Below are positions 54,860-63,692 of a stretch of DNA of 64,000 nucleotides, piece after piece. The notes under the pieces are model-generated. The model was not told the DNA's origin. It searched no databases and was given only the letters and a program-made list of their open reading frames with translations. Origin of the DNA: Agarivorans gilvus (GTDB lineage Bacteria > Pseudomonadota > Gammaproteobacteria > Enterobacterales > Celerinatantimonadaceae); assembly GCF_001420915.1 (NCBI RefSeq), contig NZ_CP013021.1, positions 3,816,501 through 3,880,500 of the forward strand, in the 5' to 3' direction. Within the stretch, counting starts at the first letter, position 1. Each line of letters begins with the position of its first letter. The position numbers and the translations under genes are program-made.

Positions 54860-55795
54860 GTGGCTGATGCCCTGATAAGGATTTATTACCAAGTAAGTGC
54901 ATTTTTTAGTGCGCTAAGGCCGCATTGGCATTGGCTGCTACTTTTGCTGCTGCTATTGAGTGTTCAATTTGCATTGAATAGTTACATCGGCGAGTTTAAG
55001 CAGGCTTGGGAATGGGATTGGGTTGATATTGTAGGCGAGGGGCTTAGCGCTTTAATGGTGTTTTGCTGGTTGCTGCTGATCCTATCGGTGCGAACCAAGG
55101 GGCGGGTCACTCATTTATTTGCACTGGGTTTGATCCTGCTCGATATCGCCTTAGTACAAGATTTACTGGATGAATTTATTCGCCTGCCGGAAAATATTCA
55201 GTGGGATAGCGTACTAGAAGCCAGCCCAGTTGGCCTGTTGCTGATTACCGCGGCATTTTGGTGCTGGCGCCGAGAGCAGCAAACCACCAATTTGTATCTG
55301 GGGAAGCGGCAGCATATTTTTAGTCAGCCTAATGACTTAGATAAATCACTGCACATTCCCGACTTGGCTTATTTAAAGCAAAACTTGATAAAGCGGGCCG
55401 CTAACTTAGCTCAGTGGCAGCATACCGGCTTGTTATTTATTGAAGTTCGCCAGTTCAATCATTTACTGCATCAACATGGGGCCAAGCATGGAAACCAACT
55501 GCTGTTAAAGGTGAGTGAACTGTTACTGCTGAGTCTGCGGGCGAATGATCTGTTGTGCCATTACGCCGCTGCGCGTTTTGTGGTGGTGTTTAGTGATGTA
55601 CGGCCAGAGCAAGCGCGTCAATTGGCTGCAGAGCTGCAGCAAAACATAGAGAGTTTTAGCCTGCCCGTGGCGGGAGAAGCTTGTCGCTTAACTATCGATA
55701 GCGGCTTGGCCTTGGCTAGCTCTGCAAACTCATCCCAAAGCTTGTTAAACCAAGCGCTTGATGATTTAGCTAAGAATAAGCAGTCTAATGACTAG
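54860..55795 (+). CDS. Membrane protein with a degenerate GGDEF domain
   Basis: I choose the GTG at 54860 because AGGAGGT lies just before it; the open frame reaches back to 54677. The 311-residue form has four or five hydrophobic helices (about 20-155) and then a GGDEF fold with GLLFIEVRQFNHLLHQHGAKHGNQLLLKVSEL. The signature loop reads HYAAARFVVVFSD in place of GGDEF, so it should not make c-di-GMP and may bind a nucleotide or act as a sensor. It overlaps the AraC gene downstream by 8 bases. Confidence 0.7.
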   Translation: MADALIRIYYQVSAFFSALRPHWHWLLLLLLLLSVQFALNSYIGEFKQAWEWDWVDIVGEGLSALMVFCWLLLILSVRTKGRVTHLFALGLILLDIALVQDLLDEFIRLPENIQWDSVLEASPVGLLLITAAFWCWRREQQTTNLYLGKRQHIFSQPNDLDKSLHIPDLAYLKQNLIKRAANLAQWQHTGLLFIEVRQFNHLLHQHGAKHGNQLLLKVSELLLLSLRANDLLCHYAAARFVVVFSDVRPEQARQLAAELQQNIESFSLPVAGEACRLTIDSGLALASSANSSQSLLNQALDDLAKNKQSND

Positions 55796-56831
55796 AGCCC
55801 AGCTAAGCAGCGGGAACGCGCCTTTGGAGTGGTGGGAGCGCGATCAGGCCTACATTCCGGCGCAGGGACATTTGGCGCTGTTGTTAGATCTGCTGGCCGA
55901 CCGAGGATTAAATTTTAATTACGCCCTGAGTCGCACTCGCATCTTTTATGAAGATGTATTTAGTGGTGAATATCAGGTGAGTAATCGCCAGTTGGCCCAG
56001 CTTTGCTTAAATATGAGCAAGTTGCCCGGCGAGCAAGAACTGAGCTTTTTGTTTGGCCAGCGTTTATTGCCGGGGATGTTTCAAGATTACTCTCACTTAT
56101 TGAGCCATGCGCCCAATTTGGCCAGTGCTTTGGGCTTATTGGAAGACTATGCCTGTATCTACTTTCCTATGTTAAAGCTGCGTATTCAAAGGTCGGCACA
56201 GCGGTGTCAGTTATTGGTGGAAGACCCCTTTGGTGAACTAGCAGCGCCTAAGTCGAGCAGCGATAAGCAAAAACTCAATATTTGGTTAATCGAAACCTTA
56301 TTTTCTGCGGTGCTGTCCTTTTGCCAGTGGCGTGCGGCCAAGCCCTTGCCTTGGCAAGTTAATTTGGCTTTTTCGGCCCCGCCCCGCCCAGAGCTCTATG
56401 AGGTTTACCTAGGAAGAAGGCTGAATTTTGATTGCGCCTATAACAGTTTAAGCATCGATGTGGCTTATTTAGACACGCTCTGGCCAGAGCATTCTGAGAC
56501 GCGCTTTCGCTTAGCCTTGGCCAATCTTAAGCCACAACAAGGCAAGCAGGGCTTGCTCAGTTTAGTGCGTAAGTTGATGCGCCAAGCGTTGCCGCAAATT
56601 CCTAGTTTAGCCGAGCTCGCCGAGCAACTGGCTATGAGCCCCGCGACCTTGAAGCGCAAACTACAGCAACATCATAGTTGTTATCGTCTACTCTGCGATG
56701 AAGTGAGGCAAGAGCAGGTATTTCACTTGCGTGATGAATATGGCTATAGCGATGAGCAGCTAGCGCAACAGCTCAACTTTTTTGATGTGAGTAATTTTCG
56801 CCGTGCGCTGCGTCGTTGGAGCCGCAGCTAA
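55788..56831 (+). CDS. AraC-family transcriptional regulator
   Basis: A 347-residue regulator. The N-terminal part (about 20-200) resembles the arabinose-binding-like domain of OruR/ArgR-type AraC proteins (LSHAPNLASALGLLEDY). The C-terminal double helix-turn-helix reads SLAELAEQLAMSPATLKRKLQQH and YSDEQLAQQLNFFDVSNFRRALRRW. It starts inside the previous gene (8-base overlap), so they are co-expressed. A likely target is the TonB receptor downstream or the phytase gene. Confidence 0.85.
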   Translation: MTRAQLSSGNAPLEWWERDQAYIPAQGHLALLLDLLADRGLNFNYALSRTRIFYEDVFSGEYQVSNRQLAQLCLNMSKLPGEQELSFLFGQRLLPGMFQDYSHLLSHAPNLASALGLLEDYACIYFPMLKLRIQRSAQRCQLLVEDPFGELAAPKSSSDKQKLNIWLIETLFSAVLSFCQWRAAKPLPWQVNLAFSAPPRPELYEVYLGRRLNFDCAYNSLSIDVAYLDTLWPEHSETRFRLALANLKPQQGKQGLLSLVRKLMRQALPQIPSLAELAEQLAMSPATLKRKLQQHHSCYRLLCDEVRQEQVFHLRDEYGYSDEQLAQQLNFFDVSNFRRALRRWSRS

Positions 56832-56948
56832 AGCCCTTTCAGTTCGGCAGTTCACCGTCGTAGTCTATTTATAACAAGCTATTAACCTAAATCACTAAGG
56901 TTTTATCTTTATTAGCGTTAGTGGGATGCTTTTGTTGATAAGTATAAA

Positions 56949-56963
56949 TGATGGGTATTGTCA
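56949..56963 (+). promoter_or_regulatory. Fur-box-like sequence before the TonB receptor relic
   Basis: TGATGGGTATTGTCA matches the 7-1-7 Fur consensus at 11 of 14 positions and lies 44 bases before the receptor start. It fits an iron-repressed siderophore receptor gene. Confidence 0.35.
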
Positions 56964-57006
56964 TTCGCGTTTCCTTCAAGTCATGAATGGATCCACTGAG
57001 ACCAAA

Positions 57007-57878
57007 ATGACAAAACTAAATAATATTACTCTCGCACTGTTGTTTGGTGCGGCTTCTGTCGCGTTTGCTCAAAGTGCTAATGGTGAAGAACAAAGCATCG
57101 CCATCGACACTATGGTGATTACCGCCGACGCGCTAAAAGTAGAAACTCCAGCCAGTGAATCACCTCGCGTCCTATCAATTATTTCCGAACAGGAACTACG
57201 TACTCGTGCTCCGCAAAAATTAGATGAAGCGCTGCCTTATACCTCAGGTGTAACCAGCCAGCCTTATGGCGCAGACAATGATACAGATTGGTTTAAAGAG
57301 CGCGGTTTTGACGTAGCTATTTACCTCGATGGTAGCCGATTGTTCCGCGATGGTGACCTAAACGTAGCGTTATTCGACATCACTCAGGAGAATGCCTTAG
57401 TCACTAACTAAAGACTTGGGTAGCGACGCAAACCGGTGAAATGGCTTCACAGGGCCTAGAACTTGATGTTGTTGCGCAACTGAACAGCGTCTTACAAGTG
57501 AGTGCTAATTACACCTTTACCGATGCTAAAACCGACGAAACGAGTGGCAAGGGAACACCGCAAGCGGGCTTAATTCCTAAGCATGCTGCTAGCCTTTGGC
57601 TTGATTACGATGCTTACCTACTGGGCGTGGAAGGCTTAAACATTGCCACTGGCCTGCGCTACATCGGTGAATCGCAAGATAATCCTGCAAGTAGTTTAAG
57701 AACTGTACCCAGTGCCACCCTGTGGGATGCAGCCATTAGTTATCATTTGTCGAGCTACTGGGATGCTCAGTTAAACTTAAATAAGCTATTGGATAAAACC
57801 TACGTCTCCGGTTGTGACTACTACTGTTACGACGGTCAGTCTCGTAGCATTATGTTCGCTACCAATTATCGTTGGTAA
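57007..57878 (+). pseudogene. TonB-dependent siderophore receptor, internally deleted and frameshifted
   Basis: The start has a signal peptide (LALLFGAASVAFA), a TonB box region (DTMVITA) and part of the plug (LDEALPYTSGVTSQPYGADND, YLDGSRLFRDG). The frame then jumps directly to the last barrel strands (DLNVALFDITQENALVTN), so about 430-450 residues of plug and barrel are missing. A second lesion near 57405-57420 breaks the frame. The rest (GEMASQGLELDVVAQLN to FATNYRW) is the normal C-terminus with its GCDYYCYDGQSR loop. It is non-functional as written. The AraC gene directly upstream was probably its regulator. Confidence 0.85.
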
Positions 57879-57914
57879 GCCCTTCATCTCCCTCCTAGGG
57901 GAGGGGATCCTGAA

Positions 57915-57950
57915 CTGAGCCTGCTATATCGCTGGCTCAGTATTTCTCTT
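57915..57950 (+). terminator. Terminator after the TonB receptor relic
   Basis: CTGAGCC (57915-57921) pairs with GGCTCAG (57934-57940), followed by TATTTCTCTT. A second, GC-rich hairpin CCCTCC/GGGAGG lies just upstream at about 57886-57904. Confidence 0.6.
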
Positions 57951-58126
57951 CTCTCATCTTCTATTCAGCATTTGGGTTGCTGTTTTTGTAAAATTTTTAA
58001 TACAACTAGTTCGCTTGCGCGGCTTGTGACATTCATCAACATGGTTAAGGCTTAATACTTGTGCCAAGCAAAGAGGCTTTTTTATGTTGGCTTGCATCTA
58101 TGGGTTTATGGTCAGAGCGCTGTGAT

Positions 58127-58711
58127 ATGGAATTAAGTCGAGCCGAGTGGTTGGATATTATTCCGCTGATAGCGGCTGCCATATTGGCGCTAGTGGGGTG
58201 GATAGTCACTTACTTTCATCGCTGGCATTTTGATAACAAGGCCAATCAATTGGCTCGTGTGAATCGTCAGCTAAAAGAACTGTATGGCCCTTTGTATGTT
58301 CGGCTATTGGCTAGCGATGAAGCTTGGCGGTGTTTTTGGCAACAACACCGGCCACAGCATGGTCAAGCTAGCTACTTTGGGCCTGGTTTGGATCTAAGCG
58401 AGCAGGAAAAGCAAGTGTGGCGGCATTGGATGACTCATGTGTTTGAGCCACTCAATGCCAAAACCGAAGCCTTATTGCTGAATAATATCGACTTGATAGA
58501 TTCCAGCGACATTCCCGAACCCTATGTACAAGCTTTGGCCCACATTGCCGCCTATAAAGCGGTGCTGGCCAATTGGCAACAGCATGATTATTCGACTCAT
58601 GTATCGGTGAATAACTGGCCTCATCAAGCCTTGCTTGACTTGGTTAAGCCGGAATATGAAAAACTAAAACGCCAACAGCAACAATTAATTAATATTATCA
58701 GCAAGACTTAG
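58127..58711 (+). CDS. Membrane-anchored protein of unknown function
   Basis: I start at the ATG giving MELSRAEWLDIIPLIAAAILALVGWIV, which begins with a single transmembrane helix; the frame is open back to a GTG at 58061. The remaining about 165 residues are soluble and helical, with RWHFDNKANQLARVNRQLKELYGPLYVRL and a C-terminal coiled-coil-like stretch EYEKLKRQQQQL. I do not recognise the family. It is single, upstream of mscS. Confidence 0.55.
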   Translation: MELSRAEWLDIIPLIAAAILALVGWIVTYFHRWHFDNKANQLARVNRQLKELYGPLYVRLLASDEAWRCFWQQHRPQHGQASYFGPGLDLSEQEKQVWRHWMTHVFEPLNAKTEALLLNNIDLIDSSDIPEPYVQALAHIAAYKAVLANWQQHDYSTHVSVNNWPHQALLDLVKPEYEKLKRQQQQLINIISKT

Positions 58712-58835
58712 TATTTAGTTTTAAAATAAGCTGATGGGTCGGCCGTTTAAAACGATAACAGTGTTTCTGCCAGACCTTACTAGGATTTAAACAAACCGAT
58801 TCGCCCCTGAATCGGCATTAATTCAAGGAATCGAG

Positions 58836-59662
58836 ATGGAAGACTACATACAAAATCTGGATGTAAACCAGTATTTCCCGATGCTGGTTTCAGGTGCTAC
58901 TAATGTGCTTATTGCCGCGTTAATTCTAATTGTTGGTGTATTTATCGCTAAAAAGGTCGACCGACTGATCTGCGACATTGGGGCTAAGTATCAAAAATTA
59001 GACGATACCCTGTTTCGTTTTTTAGGTAGCTTAGGTAAATACGTGTATTAGCCTTTGTTGCCATTGCCGTGCTGAATCGTTTTGGGGTGCAAACCGCCTC
59101 CATAGTAGCCTTATTAGGTGCGGCAGGTTTGGCTGTAGGCTTGGCCTTGCAAGGCACCTTGTCTAACTTAGCTGCGGGGGTAATGCTGTTGATCTTCCGC
59201 CCTTACAAAGTAGGCGATTTCATCAACGCTGCCAGTCAGTTTGGACAGGTGCAGCAAATCGATCTATTCACCACCATTTTGCAAACCTTCGACAATCAAC
59301 AAATCATTGTGCCCAATAGCCAAATTTGGGGTAGTCAAATTACCAACCATTCGCATCATAGTGTGCGGGGTGTGGATATGCGGTTTGGTGTGGCCTATAA
59401 GGAAAATACCGATAAGGTGCGAGAGGTGATTGATGCGGTGTTGGCGGCTCATCCGCTGATCCTTAAAGATCCTGCTCCCTTTGTTGAAGTGGAAACACTT
59501 AACAATAGTTCGGTGGATTTTTTGGTGCGGCCATTTTGCCAAGGCGAGCATTACTTCAGTGTATTGTATTCGGTGCCTGAGTTGATTAAGAAAGCCTTAG
59601 ATGAGAATGGCATCGAGATCCCCTTCCCACATCGTAAGTTAATTATTGAAAAGCAAGATTAG
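58836..59662 (+). CDS. mscS: Small-conductance mechanosensitive channel MscS (frameshifted in this sequence)
   Basis: MscS opens under membrane tension to release solutes in hypo-osmotic shock. The N-terminal frame (TM1-TM2) stops at 59051. One added G after 59045 gives GKYVVLAFVAIAVLNRFGVQTASIV and continues to 59662, about 275 residues (E. coli 286). The pore helix LLGAAGLAVGLALQGTLSNLAAGVMLLIFRP is nearly identical to MscS TM3, and the beta domain follows. Here the missing base is not in a long run, so this could be a real mutation. Confidence 0.88.
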
Positions 59663-59678
59663 TTAAATCTATGGCGAA

Positions 59679-59706
59679 AGCCTAAGCGGAGAGGTTCGCT
59701 TAGGCT
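59679..59706 (+). terminator. Hairpin after mscS
   Basis: AGCCTAAGCG (59679-59688) pairs with CGCTTAGGCT (59697-59706) around an 8-base loop. No T-run follows, so termination may be weak. Confidence 0.55.
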
Positions 59707-59948
59707 GCCCCGCTTCTCCCATCTATTCACCTTGCTGATTTCCCTAAGACTCTCTAATCACTACACTTAAATACGCTGTAAGCTTAGCTTCGTTTGCCTA
59801 ACTCGCTAGAGAAAAAGGCTAGCTTGCGGCACGCTATGCAGCGGTCGCAGTTGTGCCAGGAAATGATGTGAAATCGGTATTTTAGCTGCTAAGGTGTGGT
59901 GAGTTTATGCTGTTCGCAGTTAACATTGATAACTAACGGAGTGGGAAC

Positions 59949-60443
59949 TTGTTCATCAATACCTTAGATAAACTGGTGTTTAGCATCTTGCTGTTGGCTT
60001 CGTTTCAGCTGCCTTTGTTGGCCAATGATTATCTGCAGTTGGTGAATGGTTACTTTCTCTCTACTCAGGCGCAGGTCGAAGCCTATCAACTGAACGCCCA
60101 GCGCCACGAATATCCCGATGTATATGCCATGATTGAGGATTTTAAGCGTAATTCCAATTCTGCGGTACGTAGTGATGCGCTGTTAAAAGAGCAAACCATG
60201 CAGGAGTATCAGCGTTTAACTGACGCTCTGCAAATATTTAAACATGGTAATTGGTTAGAGAAAACCCGCTTTATGTTCTCACCTAATAATTGGCCCTTAT
60301 TGCGCGAAGTGAGCCTTAACTTTCAGCCGGGCATTCCTTTAAACGTGATGGCAGTGGCTTACAGCTTTGTTACTGCTTTGCTAGTTGGCGCTATCTTGTT
60401 GTGGCCATTACGTCGCTTGTTTCGGCCCAAGCGTCGTTTATAA
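59949..60443 (+). CDS. DUF2937 family membrane protein
   Basis: The 164-residue product, from a TTG start, resembles DUF2937: an N-terminal hydrophobic segment (LVFSILLLASFQLPLLA), a soluble middle with YFLSTQAQVEAYQLNAQRHEY and MIEDFKRNSNSAVRSDA, and a C-terminal helix (VMAVAYSFVTALLVGAILLWPL) with a basic end. Function unknown. It is probably single, since the methyltransferase gene begins over 120 bases later. Confidence 0.65.
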   Translation: MFINTLDKLVFSILLLASFQLPLLANDYLQLVNGYFLSTQAQVEAYQLNAQRHEYPDVYAMIEDFKRNSNSAVRSDALLKEQTMQEYQRLTDALQIFKHGNWLEKTRFMFSPNNWPLLREVSLNFQPGIPLNVMAVAYSFVTALLVGAILLWPLRRLFRPKRRL

Positions 60444-60575
60444 GTTGTTGTAAGTTTTATCCGGTGCTAGCTCTTATTTGTTAGGAGTGGCATTGTCTTA
60501 TTGTTGCGGTACAATCGGCGCAATTTTTTTGCTCAGTGAGTTAGCACTCGCTAGGCCTAAGTTGTGGTAGTTCTG

Positions 60576-61085
60576 ATGTCTAAATCTACAGTTGAAATCG
60601 CTTTGCTCAATCCCAAAAGCCCCAGCAATGTGGGCTCGGTGATGCGAGCGGCAGGTTGTTTTCAAGCCGATGCGGTGTTTTATACCGGCCAACGTTATGC
60701 GCGAGCGGCACGTTTTAATACCGATACCAAAAACCAAAGCCTCAACATTCCCTTAGAAGGTTTGGATGATATTCTTGCTCGGCTTAAGCCTCAGCAAAAA
60801 GTGGTATGTATTGAGCTGGTGGAGGGCGCGACCGCCTTACCGGATTTTCAGCATCCTGAACATGCCTTGTATGTGTTTGGCCCTGAAGATGGCTCAATTA
60901 GCCAAGAGATCGTTAATCAAGCCGATGAGGTGGTTTATATTCCCACTCAAGGATGTTTAAACTTGGCGGCCACGGTAAATGTGGTGCTCTACGATCGCCA
61001 AGCTAAACTGGCTACAGTGCCTAGCGATGACGCGCTAATTAGGCAAAGTCGCGATGTGAATAACCGCCTCAAAGTGAAGTCTTAA
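60576..61085 (+). CDS. SpoU/TrmH-family RNA methyltransferase
   Basis: The 169-residue protein from ATG 60576 (in-frame upstream start at 60564) is a minimal trefoil-knot (SPOUT) methyltransferase. It has motif 1 NVGSVMRAAGCF, motif 2 LYVFGPEDGSISQEIV and motif 3 YIPTQGCLNLAATVNVVLYD, which bind SAM. No RNA-binding extension is present. It should methylate a ribose in tRNA or rRNA; the exact site is not predictable. TrmL-like or LasT-like proteins are the closest types I know. Confidence 0.85.
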   Translation: MSKSTVEIALLNPKSPSNVGSVMRAAGCFQADAVFYTGQRYARAARFNTDTKNQSLNIPLEGLDDILARLKPQQKVVCIELVEGATALPDFQHPEHALYVFGPEDGSISQEIVNQADEVVYIPTQGCLNLAATVNVVLYDRQAKLATVPSDDALIRQSRDVNNRLKVKS

Positions 61086-61308
61086 CCTTATTATTAGCCA
61101 TCTATGGTGCTGGTTTTACTGTAACTCCCTGTTAAATTTTGAGTTAGAAGGCAATTTCTTCACTTACCATGTTGATCGTTTGGCATCAAAACGGTGAAAA
61201 CTGTGTGCTGTCCCGCTAATTGGAGGTTTTTAAGCCTAGCCTCTCTTTGTTGCTCTCGAGCTGGTGGCTATAATGTAATATCAATGAACAAGGAATAGGT
61301 TAAGTAGT

Positions 61309-62259
61309 ATGTCTGGTGTTTTAGCTAGCGTAGACCAACGTACTCAATTGGTGGGAGAGAACCGCCTAGAACTGCTGATTTTTAAACTCAACTCAATGCA
61401 GCTGTTCGCTATTAACGTCTTCAAAGTGAAAGAAGTCGTAAAACTACCAAGGATGAATAAGTTACCGGGGTCGCACTCGCATATCAGTGGTGTGGTTAAT
61501 CTTAGAGGTGTATCCATTCCGGTGATTGATTTGCGCGCCGCAATAAAAATGCCCCCCGCCAAAGCCGAAGCGCAAGGCGATTGTAATCTCATTATTACCG
61601 AGTATAACCGCAGCGTTCAGGGCTTCATGGTGGGTGAGGTCATGCACATCGTAAATACCTCTTGGAAAGACATTCTACCACCGCCTTCTTCTGCTGGGCG
61701 CAGCAACTACCTTACTGCAATTACTCGAATTGACTATCAAGAAGCCAATCGCATTGTTGAGATCATCGATGTTGAAAAGGTCTTGGCTGAAATTGTCAGT
61801 TACAAGGTCAACATTTCTGAAGAGACTTTAGATAAAGATGTGGTCTCCTTACTTCATGGTAAGCGGGTACTAGTCGTAGATGATTCTTCTACTGCGCGTG
61901 GTCAGGTTAAGGCCACCTTGGGCCAGCTAGGCATGGAGATAATCGAGGTGGAAAACGGCTTACAGGCCTTGAATTTATTGAAGCGTTGGTTGGAGCAGGG
62001 TAAGTCGGTTTACGATGAGATTTTGTTAATGATTACCGATGCGGAAATGCCGGAAATGGACGGTTATCGACTTACCGCCGAGGTTCGTAACGACCCGCGT
62101 ATGGCCGAACTATTTATCGCCTTAAATACTTCGCTTAGCGGTAGCTTTAACCAAGCCATGGTAGAGAAGGTCGGCTGTAATCGCTTTATCTCTAAATTCC
62201 AGCCAGACTTACTGGTAGATGTGGTGCAACAGCGAATGCGTGAGCTAATTGCTAAATAG
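61309..62259 (+). CDS. cheV: Chemotaxis coupling protein CheV
   Basis: CheV is a CheW-receiver hybrid that couples chemoreceptors to CheA. The 316-residue protein has a CheW domain (about 20-165, with GVVNLRGVSIPVIDLR) and a receiver domain (about 185-316, with VLVVDDSSTARGQ giving Asp191-Asp192 and the phosphorylation site Asp244 in MITDAEMPEMDGY). KFQPD near 295 is the conserved lysine region. It is single here, with a strong terminator. Confidence 0.93.
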   Translation: MSGVLASVDQRTQLVGENRLELLIFKLNSMQLFAINVFKVKEVVKLPRMNKLPGSHSHISGVVNLRGVSIPVIDLRAAIKMPPAKAEAQGDCNLIITEYNRSVQGFMVGEVMHIVNTSWKDILPPPSSAGRSNYLTAITRIDYQEANRIVEIIDVEKVLAEIVSYKVNISEETLDKDVVSLLHGKRVLVVDDSSTARGQVKATLGQLGMEIIEVENGLQALNLLKRWLEQGKSVYDEILLMITDAEMPEMDGYRLTAEVRNDPRMAELFIALNTSLSGSFNQAMVEKVGCNRFISKFQPDLLVDVVQQRMRELIAK

Positions 62260-62274
62260 CCCATTGGCCTAAAT

Positions 62275-62303
62275 AAAAAACCAGCGAATCGCTGGTTTTT
62301 TTA
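62275..62303. terminator. Bidirectional terminator between cheV and chrR
   Basis: AAAAAACCAGCGA and TCGCTGGTTTTTTT form a short, strong stem around position 62288, with A- and T-runs on both sides, so it can serve both convergent genes. Confidence 0.85.
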
Positions 62304-62323
62304 TGCCTATCTTTAGCGAGGTT

Positions 62324-63010
62324 TTACCTAAAGAACAATTGGCTAAAGGGATTAAGCAACGAAGCTAAGCCTGAAGTAAAGTGCAGTGGTGCATCTAACA
62401 GGGTTAGGCACAGGCAGTCTTGATTAGCTGCGGTGCGCGGGCTGTGCTGATGCTGCTTATTCTGAATCACAAAATCCCCCGGGTGATAGCTACCTGCTTC
62501 ATCGTGAAAGCTGCCCGCTAGAACCAGCGTAATCTCCTGACCCTGATGAGTATGTTCTGGCAAGCTGCTGTCTTGATCCATATAAATAAAGTTCAGTTTA
62601 CTGCTGCTTAGTGCATCGACTCTGGCACGTTGGATTTTCCCTGGTAAACGTCCCCAGGGGCCAATGTGCTCGGCATGGGTTTGCAGCGCGCGTGGCAGAG
62701 TGAACTGCTTTTCGCCCAACTCAATTTGTTGCTGGCGCACTGTTTGCTCTACAGCTATCGCTGTATCGGGGCTTTGCTGCATGATCATCTGTAGCATGGA
62801 ATCTAGCTCTTGCTCCATCGCCTGCTCGGGGACATCGGGGACAGCGCTTAACTCAACGGCAAGTTGCTGTTCGATGTCGGCGACTTTTTGCCGGCAGTGT
62901 GCGCAGAACTCCAGATGGGCACTTAGCATTAGGCTCATTGCTGGGTCAAGCTGCCCTTGAGCATAGTGGCTGAGACTTTGCTCAGGCGGATGAAATTGGA
63001 TCTTACTCAT
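62324..63010 (-). CDS. chrR: ChrR-family anti-sigma factor
   Basis: ChrR holds RpoE inactive until singlet oxygen or organic peroxide appears. The zinc-binding N-terminal domain has His7, His32, Cys36 and Cys39 (SAHLEFCAHCR), matching the R. sphaeroides ligand set. The C-terminal cupin domain (about 125-225) has LPEHTHQGQEITLVLAGSFHDEAG and SYHPGDFV. It overlaps rpoE by 8 bases, downstream of it in the same operon. Length is 228 residues. Confidence 0.92.
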   Translation of the reverse strand: MSKIQFHPPEQSLSHYAQGQLDPAMSLMLSAHLEFCAHCRQKVADIEQQLAVELSAVPDVPEQAMEQELDSMLQMIMQQSPDTAIAVEQTVRQQQIELGEKQFTLPRALQTHAEHIGPWGRLPGKIQRARVDALSSSKLNFIYMDQDSSLPEHTHQGQEITLVLAGSFHDEAGSYHPGDFVIQNKQHQHSPRTAANQDCLCLTLLDAPLHFTSGLASLLNPFSQLFFR

Positions 63011-63632
63011 CCAGTGCCTCCTTCATTTTTTTCAAGGCTAATCTAAGACGACTTTTTACGGTGCCAAGCGGCAGCTCTAACATTTCTGATACCTGTTGTT
63101 GCGATTCCCCATGTAAGTAAACTCGCCTAACTATTTCAGCTTGTTCTTCAGGAAGCTGGCTTAGCACCTGTTGTAGTTCACGACTAACTATCTCTTGGTC
63201 AAGCTCGGGAATACTGTCATGGTCTTGATCTTCTGTTAGAACCGGCCACAAATCGTCGCCTTGTACCCAACTTTGTTGGTGTTTACCTTTGCGCATTAAA
63301 TCAAATTTCACGTTACGTGAAACCGAGAAAATCCAAGTCATGGCGTTGCCTTTAGAGGCGTCATATAAACCAGCTTTTAACCAAAGCTTAAGCATGGTTT
63401 CTTGAACCATTTCTAAAGCCAAAGATTCGTCAACTAATTGCTTACGCGCCAAATTAAGTAGCCGCGGAGCGACTTGGCGAAACAGACTTTGATAGCTGTC
63501 TCGGCATTGTTTGCTGGCAATATTGGCCAACAACAAAGCAATGTCATCATCTTCACTGTTAGACGGGGTGAACGAGCCTGTCATGGTTTTAGTTTTACCA
63601 CCGATAGTCGATTGGGTGCTGTGTCTTTCCAT
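63003..63632 (-). CDS. rpoE: ECF RNA polymerase sigma factor, RpoE of the ChrR group
   Basis: This 209-residue ECF sigma factor (ECF11-like) has region 2 with RQVAPRLLNLARKQL, EMVQETMLKLWLKA and AMTWIFSVSRNVKFDLMRK, and region 4 with LPEEQAEIVRRVYLHGESQQQVSEML and LPLGTVKSRLRLALKKMKEAL. It is paired with the anti-sigma gene chrR, as in photooxidative stress circuits. The start is uncertain: ATG 63632 or 63584. Likely target genes (photolyase, DUF1365, cyclopropane synthase) are not in the window. Confidence 0.92.
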   Translation of the reverse strand: MERHSTQSTIGGKTKTMTGSFTPSNSEDDDIALLLANIASKQCRDSYQSLFRQVAPRLLNLARKQLVDESLALEMVQETMLKLWLKAGLYDASKGNAMTWIFSVSRNVKFDLMRKGKHQQSWVQGDDLWPVLTEDQDHDSIPELDQEIVSRELQQVLSQLPEEQAEIVRRVYLHGESQQQVSEMLELPLGTVKSRLRLALKKMKEALDE

Positions 63633-63663
63633 ATTGCCAAAATCGTTGTCGGATTGATAACTG

Positions 63664-63692
63664 ATTAACGCGGCAGTTCAGTAAAACGATCA
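63664..63692 (-). promoter_or_regulatory. Candidate autoregulated promoter of rpoE-chrR
   Basis: On the minus strand TGATCG (63692-63687) is followed after 17 bases by GTTAAT, close to the TGATCC-N17/18-TAAG-type promoters of RpoE-ChrR systems. It lies in the 3' end of the upstream gene. Match is partial. Confidence 0.35.
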
